Shown here piece by piece: positions 58,843 to 64,000 of a stretch of DNA of 64,000 nucleotides. Every line of letters starts with the position of its first letter. The stretch's first letter is position 1. Source of the DNA: Candidatus Fibrimonadaceae bacterium (GTDB lineage Bacteria; Fibrobacterota; Fibrobacteria; Fibrobacterales; Fibrobacteraceae); the NCBI GenBank assembly GCA_031281275.1, contig JAITFP010000024.1:37317-101316 (forward strand). Direction: 5' to 3'. The translations under genes were made by a program, and so were the position numbers. The notes under the pieces were generated by a model. That model did not search any database. It had not been told where the DNA came from and saw only the letters and a list, made by a program, of their open reading frames with translations.

Positions 58843-59996
58843 AATTTTTCTGCTGTGTTTTTTTTGGGGTATTTTGGGCAGAAGCTGCCACACCTTACTT
58901 GCCGCTTGGCAGAACAGCATATTTAACCTCTTCTTTTGGAGAAAGCAGGGGAACGCGCTACCACGCAGGCATAGATTTATCAACTAATATGGAAGAAGGC
59001 TGGCCCGTGATTGCTCCAAGCGATGGGGCGGTGGAGTTTGCGGCAAGGGGAGCCTTTGGCTATGGGAGGCACATAAAATTCAAGGCAAAAGACGAGCATA
59101 TTTGGCTGTTTGCACATCTGTCTGAATTCAGCCCAAAGATAGATAGCTTAATCCACAGAGAAATGCTAAAAAAAGAAAAAGCAAATGTCCAGATTTATTC
59201 AAGAATCCGATTTAAAAAAGGAGATACATTGGCTTATAGCGGCAGCACGGGCATTGGCAATCCGCATTTGCACGTTGAACGCAGAACGTCAGATGGAAAA
59301 GTTGCCCTCAATCCCTGCGAAATGATGCAATGCACAGACACAATAGCCCCCTTTATTTTAGATGCCGCACCTTTTGACAGCGGTTTTGCGATTAAAATTG
59401 TGGACTATTCAAGAGAGCCACTGGAAAATCCAATGTCTGTGTATTCGCTTGACGTGTATCAGGGCAAAAAATTGATTTTCAGTAAAAAGTACGATTCTCT
59501 TCCTTTTGCACTGGATAAAATGGCAAAAATAAAAGAAGATTTATTGAACGTGCAAGATCCAGATACGGTTAGCGATTGGCATTTTATCAAAGCAAAGGGT
59601 GGAAAAAACATAATGGCGGTGGCTAAGGATTTTGCAAAAAATATTTCAAAAAAAGAACTTGTGATAAGGCTGGATAGCTTAAAACTAAAAGGTAAAGATG
59701 CCGCCATTGTTTTTTTAGATACTGTGCCGCCTAGCCTCGGCAAAGTTTTCTTGAAAACCGATTTTGCAGGAAAAGTACAATGCCGAATTCCAGTTCTAGA
59801 TTCATTAGCTGGCGGTTTGAATTTTGATAGCGTTGATTTTAGGGATAAAAACGGCAAGTGGGTTATATTTGACTTTCATTACAATACCAAGGAATTGTTA
59901 GTTGAAAAAAGAGATTTTGATTTTAGTGAACCACTTAGCTTAAAACTATGCGGTAAAACAAAGGCTTGCAGGGAAGAAAAAATAAAATGCGAATAA
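58827..59996 (+). CDS. M23 peptidase-like secreted protein
   Basis: This 389-aa protein begins at a TTG inside the upstream gene, giving a signal peptide (core KFFCCVFFGVFWAEA) and Shine-Dalgarno CAGGAA. The LytM/M23 domain (about residues 30-170) has RYHAGIDLS (HxxxD) and HLHVE (HxH), so zinc ligands are complete. The C-terminal 200 residues are beta-rich without a known motif. It probably trims peptidoglycan in the envelope. It overlaps the DD-dipeptidase gene by 10 bp, suggesting joint action. Confidence 0.85.
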   Translation: MDIGLKFFCCVFFGVFWAEAATPYLPLGRTAYLTSSFGESRGTRYHAGIDLSTNMEEGWPVIAPSDGAVEFAARGAFGYGRHIKFKAKDEHIWLFAHLSEFSPKIDSLIHREMLKKEKANVQIYSRIRFKKGDTLAYSGSTGIGNPHLHVERRTSDGKVALNPCEMMQCTDTIAPFILDAAPFDSGFAIKIVDYSREPLENPMSVYSLDVYQGKKLIFSKKYDSLPFALDKMAKIKEDLLNVQDPDTVSDWHFIKAKGGKNIMAVAKDFAKNISKKELVIRLDSLKLKGKDAAIVFLDTVPPSLGKVFLKTDFAGKVQCRIPVLDSLAGGLNFDSVDFRDKNGKWVIFDFHYNTKELLVEKRDFDFSEPLSLKLCGKTKACREEKIKCE

Positions 59997-60724
59997 AATT
60001 TCTAGCATTGCTAATTTTTGTTAATGCCATTTTTGCTCAAGATACACTCCCTTTATTTGTTCCACGAAAACCGGAAAAACCTATGATGTTTTGCGCGGCG
60101 CAAAAAGAATGGCTAGCAGCAGCGGCGAATTTTGAGGATTGGGAAGAGGTAAAAGGAATAAAGAATTTAGTTATCAATATGCCTTATGCCACTTTTGACA
60201 ATTTCAGCGGACATAATCTTTATTGCGGAATTCAAAGAGCCTTTTTGCATAAAGACGCGATGCAAAAATTAAAATGGGCGGCAAATTTTTTAAAAAAGGA
60301 AAAACCGGATTACAAGTTCATTCTTTTTGATGCGGCTCGCTCAAACCACGCCCAAGAAGTATTGCGTTCCGCTGTGCGAAACACGCCGTGGCAGCATTTT
60401 GTGAGCAGCCCTGCAAAGGGCAGCATTCACGTTTACGGAATGGCAGTGGACATTGGTTTGCTAAACGAAGCCAACGAACCCGTGGACATGGGGCTTCCTT
60501 ACGATTCCTTTGCTTTTTATGCAGGCGAAAAAGGCGAGGCTCAGGCAATTTCGCAAGGTTTGCTAACAGAAACTCAAATCAAAAACCGAGAATTTTTGCG
60601 CTCCATCATGCGAAAAAGCGGCTGGATAACTCTGCCAAGTGAATGGTGGCATTTCAACGCCGCCCCTGCGGATACCATTAGGGTGAAATATGAGCAACCA
60701 TTGCCGTTACCGTTGCCGCAATGA
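59987..60724 (+). CDS. D-Ala-D-Ala dipeptidase, VanX/M15D-like, secreted
   Basis: This 245-aa protein has a signal peptide (MRIKFLALLIFVNAIFAQ). M15D motifs include a DAARSNHAQ segment, GSIHVYGMAVDI (SxHxxGxAxD) and the terminal EWWHF. VanX-like enzymes hydrolyse D-Ala-D-Ala. Secretion and linkage to an M23 peptidase point to cell-wall turnover or nutrient recycling rather than vancomycin resistance. The C-terminus is a Pro/Leu tail (LPLPLPQ). Confidence 0.88.
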   Translation: MRIKFLALLIFVNAIFAQDTLPLFVPRKPEKPMMFCAAQKEWLAAAANFEDWEEVKGIKNLVINMPYATFDNFSGHNLYCGIQRAFLHKDAMQKLKWAANFLKKEKPDYKFILFDAARSNHAQEVLRSAVRNTPWQHFVSSPAKGSIHVYGMAVDIGLLNEANEPVDMGLPYDSFAFYAGEKGEAQAISQGLLTETQIKNREFLRSIMRKSGWITLPSEWWHFNAAPADTIRVKYEQPLPLPLPQ

Positions 60725-60725
60725 A

Positions 60726-60736
60726 TTTTCTATCTT
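60726..60736 (+). promoter_or_regulatory. Promoter -10 box (TTTTCTATCTT)
   Basis: The box lies 16 nt before the ATG at 60753. Here a purine-rich stretch (AAAGAGA) lies between, so a short conventional leader is likely. Confidence 0.45.
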
Positions 60737-60752
60737 TCCTCAAAGAGACCTT

Positions 60753-60986
60753 ATGCAGAGAATTGAACATTTAGATGATTCAAATAAGATAAGCTTTATA
60801 GCTGCTATTATCCCTGCTTTTGCAGATGCCTATAAAATGAACGTTTCAAATGCTTATGATTATTTGAAAAAATATGGAGGATTAAGCTATTTGCTTGAAG
60901 AATGGTGGGCTTTGCATACAGAAAACATCGTTTGGGCGGTTAGGGATATTTACGAAGTTTGTCGGAATAATGGAGGGCTTAAATAG
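60753..60986 (+). CDS. DUF3791 family protein, putative antitoxin
   Basis: This 77-aa protein has a helical DUF3791-type pattern (ISFIAAIIPAFADAYKMNVSNAYDYLKKYGG, LEEWWALHTENI). It overlaps the DUF3990 gene by 1 bp (TAGTG). The two-gene arrangement is common in Firmicutes and rumen bacteria and looks like a toxin-antitoxin pair, with this as the smaller, presumably neutralising partner. Confidence 0.7.
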   Translation: MQRIEHLDDSNKISFIAAIIPAFADAYKMNVSNAYDYLKKYGGLSYLLEEWWALHTENIVWAVRDIYEVCRNNGGLK

Positions 60987-61660
60987 TGCTTGTGTATCAC
61001 GGAGGTTATGCTCCAATAGAAGAAATTAACCTTGAAAAATGTAGACCCTATACTGATTTTGGCAAAGGTTTTTATGTTACCAAGTTCAAGCAGCACGCTG
61101 AAAATTGGGCAAAAAAAGTAGGCAAACATCATAATTCCGAAGGTTTCATCTCTATTTTTAATTTTATAGAAAGCTCTTTCGTAGATTATATATGCAAAAA
61201 GAAAACCTTTAATGGTTATACTGAGGAATGGTTGGATTTTATTGTTGAAAACAGAAATGAAGAATCAACCGTGCCGCTTCATAATTTCGATATTGTGGAA
61301 GGTCCAGTCGCAAACGACAAAGTTCAAAATAAGTTGCAATATTACATAAGAGGCGATATATCAAAGAAAGACTTTTTAGAGGATTTAACATATCACGAGG
61401 AAACTCATCAGGTTTGTTTTTGTACTCTTGCTTCTTTGCAAACCTTGAAATATGTAGATAGAGATTTGACCAAATATATAGAACTTATAAGTGAAAATGT
61501 ATTGAATGCCCTTGTCAAAGATAAAAAAATAGATGTAAATCGAGCCTCTGAATTATTTTATTCTTCCAAAATGTTCAAGGATATAGCGGATAAAGATACT
61601 GGGCTTTATAAACGTGATTGGGAAGAGATTTATAAAATGTTTTTGGGTGAGATAGTATAG
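60986..61660 (+). CDS. DUF3990 family, ADP-ribosyltransferase-like protein
   Basis: This 224-aa protein starts at a GTG. It begins LVYHGGYAPIEEI, then DFGKGFYVTKFKQHAENWA, a pattern like the H-Y motif region of ADP-ribosyltransferase folds, and later HQVCFCT. DUF3990 is grouped with ADP-ribosyltransferase-type domains. With the overlapping DUF3791 gene it makes a likely toxin-antitoxin module; the target is unknown. Confidence 0.72.
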   Translation: MLVYHGGYAPIEEINLEKCRPYTDFGKGFYVTKFKQHAENWAKKVGKHHNSEGFISIFNFIESSFVDYICKKKTFNGYTEEWLDFIVENRNEESTVPLHNFDIVEGPVANDKVQNKLQYYIRGDISKKDFLEDLTYHEETHQVCFCTLASLQTLKYVDRDLTKYIELISENVLNALVKDKKIDVNRASELFYSSKMFKDIADKDTGLYKRDWEEIYKMFLGEIV

Positions 61661-61713
61661 TTATGGTATGTGTACCATTCTAAACCGCTAAAGTTTTCTA
61701 AAGAATCTGCCGA

Positions 61714-61719
61714 TATAAT
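61714..61719 (+). promoter_or_regulatory. Promoter -10 (TATAAT)
   Basis: Perfect -10 hexamer 18 nt before the ATG at 61737, with Shine-Dalgarno AAGGAG in between. The gene downstream therefore has its own conventional promoter. Confidence 0.5.
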
Positions 61720-61736
61720 ACGAAAAGGAGAACTCT

Positions 61737-62528
61737 ATGTATTTCGGCGAAGTCATAGGACGTATAACTAATTATGTAAAAACTGCCCAGCTTGAACAAA
61801 AATGGCAGCAAAAGAAATTTGAGATGTCTGGGGATAAATCAAAAGAAACAGGGGGCGTTAATGATTGGATGAAAGCCAAGAGAATAGGGGATATTAAAAA
61901 CAAAATGAAATCTGGAAAGAGATTATCTTTTGAGGAAAAAGAATTTTTGAGAATTAATGCACCTGATTTGTACGAAAAAGCGATGAAAATAGAAAAGGAA
62001 CGGGACGAATTTCGCAGGGCACTTGAAAAATGCAAAACAAAAGAAGAGGCGATGCGGCTTCAAACGTCAAAAGCCTTGGAATTGCAAACAGAGGCACAAG
62101 CTATGTCTTGCAAATTCAAAGACGGTCAAGAAAGAGATGAATCGGAATTCATAGCTATGAGAATGATGGCTATATTTGACGAATATGCAGACTTTACAAA
62201 ATCCAAAGAATACTCCGAAATGCCAAACGAATATGAAGAAAACGAAAATGTTATGGAATACAATGTAAAAGATGAAGAAAACGAAAATGCGGAAAATGAC
62301 GAAGATGTGGAAAACAACGGAGAAGTTACGAACAACGAAAAGAACAAAAAAAGCAGAAAATCAAAATTCAGAAAAATAAATGCGCCATCTAACGAGAGAA
62401 TAATTCTTGAGAGCTACAAATTAAATACAATGAAAATTTTGAATAGCCCTTATGGCAAGCCTATGCGCTCAACTCCAGCCTCTCCCGCAATAAAAGCTCC
62501 TTTTGCAAGTCCTGCAAACAAACCGTGA
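61737..62528 (+). CDS. Charged coiled-coil protein of unknown function
   Basis: This 263-aa protein has an N-terminal GEVIGRITNYVKTAQ segment, a coiled coil (about residues 85-150) and a very acidic Glu/Asn tract (about 160-205). A basic region follows, and the last 26 residues (Pro/Ala-rich) are encoded antisense to the end of rpiA. The 79-bp convergent overlap suggests that its original stop was lost. Strong Shine-Dalgarno. No family is recognised. Confidence 0.6.
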   Translation: MYFGEVIGRITNYVKTAQLEQKWQQKKFEMSGDKSKETGGVNDWMKAKRIGDIKNKMKSGKRLSFEEKEFLRINAPDLYEKAMKIEKERDEFRRALEKCKTKEEAMRLQTSKALELQTEAQAMSCKFKDGQERDESEFIAMRMMAIFDEYADFTKSKEYSEMPNEYEENENVMEYNVKDEENENAENDEDVENNGEVTNNEKNKKSRKSKFRKINAPSNERIILESYKLNTMKILNSPYGKPMRSTPASPAIKAPFASPANKP

Positions 62529-63139
62529 CCAACAAGCCCCGGAATGGAATCCAATTCTTTGCAAAGAATGGCGGGTTCTTTTATCAAGCCGAATTTTGCA
62601 TCTGCAATTAGGTTACCAGAATCGCTGATAGTTGGACCGTCTTTACACGCTCCGGCAGTGCGAACTTCCATTGAGCCACCCAAACTTTTTATGCGAGCTT
62701 CTACCAACCCAAGAGCAGCGGGCAAAATTTCAAGTGGCAAGGGGAATTTCTCTCCGAGATTTTGCACCTTTTTTCCCGAATCTGCAACTATAACAAATTT
62801 GTCTGCGAGGCTTGCTACTATTTTTTCAAGCAAATGAGCCGCTCCGCGTCCCTTTATCAAATTCAAATTTGGGTCTATTTCGTCTGTACCATCTATGGCA
62901 AGGTCTAAATGCGAAACGGAGCCGCTGTCTTTTAGCTCAATGCCCATTTTGCGGCAGAGCAAGGTTGTGCTGAAACTTGTGCTAACGCCAAAGAATTTTA
63001 ACCCTTCTGTTTTTTGCCTATCCGCAAGCCTTTCCAGCGTAAAAAACACCGTGCTACCAGTGCCAAGCCCCACGCCCATTCCGTTTTGCACCAAATTTGC
63101 CGCCGCTATGCCAGCTTGTTGTTTAGTATTCATCGTCAT
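62450..63139 (-). CDS. rpiA: Ribose-5-phosphate isomerase A
   Basis: This protein of about 229 aa interconverts ribose 5-phosphate and ribulose 5-phosphate. RpiA landmarks are GVGLGTGSTVFF, GVSTSFSTT, DLAIDGTDEID, IKGRGAAHLLEKIVA and IVADSGK. Starts at 63139 (ATG ACG ATG) or 63133; both lie inside the slyD 3' end, so the two genes are coupled. The 3' end is overlapped by the convergent 61737 gene. Confidence 0.95.
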   Translation of the reverse strand: MTMNTKQQAGIAAANLVQNGMGVGLGTGSTVFFTLERLADRQKTEGLKFFGVSTSFSTTLLCRKMGIELKDSGSVSHLDLAIDGTDEIDPNLNLIKGRGAAHLLEKIVASLADKFVIVADSGKKVQNLGEKFPLPLEILPAALGLVEARIKSLGGSMEVRTAGACKDGPTISDSGNLIADAKFGLIKEPAILCKELDSIPGLVGHGLFAGLAKGAFIAGEAGVERIGLP

Positions 63140-63683
63140 AATTTTCGCTTTCTTTTGGATAGCCGTTTTCAAGTTCCATTATAGAAGCATTTTCAACAGA
63201 AACAACTCTTACGTTAAAAATTAAATCCATTCCAGCGCAGGGATGGTTGCCGTCTAAAAGAATTGTGTCTTTGCGAATTTCGCGAATGATAAAACCATTG
63301 GGTTCCTGCGGTTTTTCAATGTTCATAAAGAATCTTTCAGAGTCGGATATTTCATCTCCGGCTTCTTCGTCAAAGCTCTCTATATAGCCTCCAACCCAAA
63401 AATCATCTATGAACGGAGTTAATTCCTCTTTTGCCACTTCCATAACGAGTTGTTTGTCATAAGCGCCAAAAGCCAGCGGGTATGGCAATTCAACAGAAAA
63501 CACATCGCCTTCCTTATGACCTTCCAAGGCTTTTTCTAAGCCCGGAACAATGTTTTCGTTTTGATAGCCGTGCAGGTAGAATACAGGGGCATAGGGCGAG
63601 ACTTCCATAATTATTTCGCCTTTGTCGTTCATTATGCTATACACAATGGATACTTTTTTATTCTTTGTTATTCTATCGGGCAT
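63123..63683 (-). CDS. slyD: SlyD-like FKBP peptidyl-prolyl isomerase
   Basis: This 186-aa cytoplasmic chaperone/isomerase has an FKBP domain split by an insert-in-flap: VSIVYSIMNDKGEII, then FYLHGYQNENIVPGLEKALEGHKEGD, then the flap and NHPCAGMDLIF. The C-terminus lacks the His-rich metal tail of E. coli SlyD and is acidic. A leaderless-type box precedes the start by 6 nt. It overlaps rpiA. Confidence 0.9.
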   Translation of the reverse strand: MPDRITKNKKVSIVYSIMNDKGEIIMEVSPYAPVFYLHGYQNENIVPGLEKALEGHKEGDVFSVELPYPLAFGAYDKQLVMEVAKEELTPFIDDFWVGGYIESFDEEAGDEISDSERFFMNIEKPQEPNGFIIREIRKDTILLDGNHPCAGMDLIFNVRVVSVENASIMELENGYPKESENYDDEY

Positions 63684-63689
63684 TTGGGT

Positions 63690-63700
63690 AATATAGTAAA
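63690..63700 (-). promoter_or_regulatory. Promoter box for slyD
   Basis: On the minus strand this reads TTTACTATATT, ending 6 nt before the slyD ATG (63683). Confidence 0.55.
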
Positions 63701-63715
63701 TTGTCTGAACTCCTT

Positions 63716-63839
63716 TTGTCTGAACCCCGATTACCAGGATTCTCCGATTCTCCCGATTTCGTATTTATTTCCAAAAAAAGAACATTTCGTGCCGCAATCG
63801 GGAAAATCCCCAAAATCGGGTGAATCGGGGTTCAGACAA
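63716..63839. repeat. Large inverted-repeat element
   Basis: A 124-bp element bounded by perfect 17-bp inverted arms, TTGTCTGAACCCCGATT (63716-63732) and its complement (63823-63839). The interior holds several CCCGATT/AATCGGG motifs that would extend the pairing imperfectly. An extra TTGTCTGAAC lies at 63701-63710. It resembles a dispersed intergenic repeat family rather than a gene. Confidence 0.7.
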
Positions 63840-63845
63840 TAACAA

Positions 63846-63856
63846 TTTTCTATATT
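63846..63856 (+). promoter_or_regulatory. Promoter -10 box (TTTTCTATATT)
   Basis: The box ends 10 nt before an ATG at 63867 whose frame is open to the window end. Confidence 0.5.
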
Positions 63857-63866
63857 ACCCCCCAAT

Positions 63867-64000
63867 ATGGCTTTTGGCAACAAAATAACATTTGCAAGAC
63901 CCTGCACCACAAGGTCTAGGTCTGAGAAATGCGTTTCTGGGTACCTTGCGGTTGTGGGTCAAAATAGACTCCGAGCAAGTCTTGCCATTCTGCTGGGGGG
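63867..64000 (+). CDS. Partial CDS at window end
   Basis: An open frame of 44 codons begins MAFGNKITFARPCTTRSRSE and runs off the window. It is placed after a leaderless-type promoter box, which supports it, but too little is visible to assign a family. Confidence 0.4.
   Translation, partial: MAFGNKITFARPCTTRSRSEKCVSGYLAVVGQNRLRASLAILLG

Noticed and set aside
59987..60724. VanX-like enzyme as a vancomycin-resistance gene
   Set aside because: It is secreted, lacks VanH/VanA partners and is coupled to an M23 peptidase, so wall turnover is more likely.

Overview
The window (about 40% G+C) most likely comes from a gut-type member of the Fibrobacterota. The main evidence is several proteins with the Fibrobacter succinogenes major paralogous (FISUMP) domain. 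Type IV pilus or surface-motility genes (pilM, a PilN/PilO-like gene, pilT), small surface lipoproteins and rumen/hindgut-style DUF3791/DUF3990 modules are consistent with this. A FlgJ-like and a FlgN-like gene suggest a lineage that has, or had, flagella. The taxonomic call is an inference from protein families, not from an rRNA gene.

Layout. 1-18.4 kb is chromosomal: alanine racemase (5' truncated by the window edge), FISUMP proteins around a DUF3791-type pair, FlgJ-like transglycosylase and FlgN-like chaperone, a PHP phosphoesterase, a serine hydrolase, a diguanylate cyclase, a Ppx/GppA gene broken by an in-frame TAA, an FeS-cluster protein, a degenerate DnaA-like protein followed by lipoproteins and a deletion-derived copy of its own 3' end, a TRIC-type channel, pdxJ, a PilZ protein, gatC and a holA-like gene. 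18.52-46.46 kb is one apparently complete prophage of about 28 kb bounded by a 21-bp imperfect direct repeat. Its left arm (minus strand) holds integrase, excisionase-like protein, DnaB helicase, a replisome-organiser-like protein and small zinc-ribbon proteins. A repressor and accessory genes follow on the plus strand. The late operon has the gene order of podovirus P22: small terminase, large terminase, portal, scaffold, coat, gp4-like, gp10-like, three ejection-type proteins, tail proteins, lysis genes. 46.5-64 kb is chromosomal again: pilM, a PilN/O-like gene, tRNA-Leu(TAA), argG, murD, an eight-repeat protein beside pilT, rapA, PAP2, a second diguanylate cyclase, M23 and VanX-type peptidases, a DUF3791-DUF3990 module, rpiA, slyD and a large inverted-repeat element.

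Themes. A box of the form TTTnCTATATT, read here as a -10 promoter element, lies 6-10 nt before many start codons that have no Shine-Dalgarno sequence. Twice it is paired with TTGACA at 17 bp and placed so that transcription would start at or next to the ATG. This suggests widespread leaderless or very short-leader mRNAs. The prophage tail protein ends in a FISUMP-like domain resembling the host's own FISUMP proteins. The prophage also has a recurring GIAMGL(G/P) motif in its ejection proteins, a hairpin-rich leader before the coat gene, a radical SAM enzyme inside the lysis cassette, an orphan MuF_C-domain gene opposed by a consensus promoter, and two small genes that look like morons.
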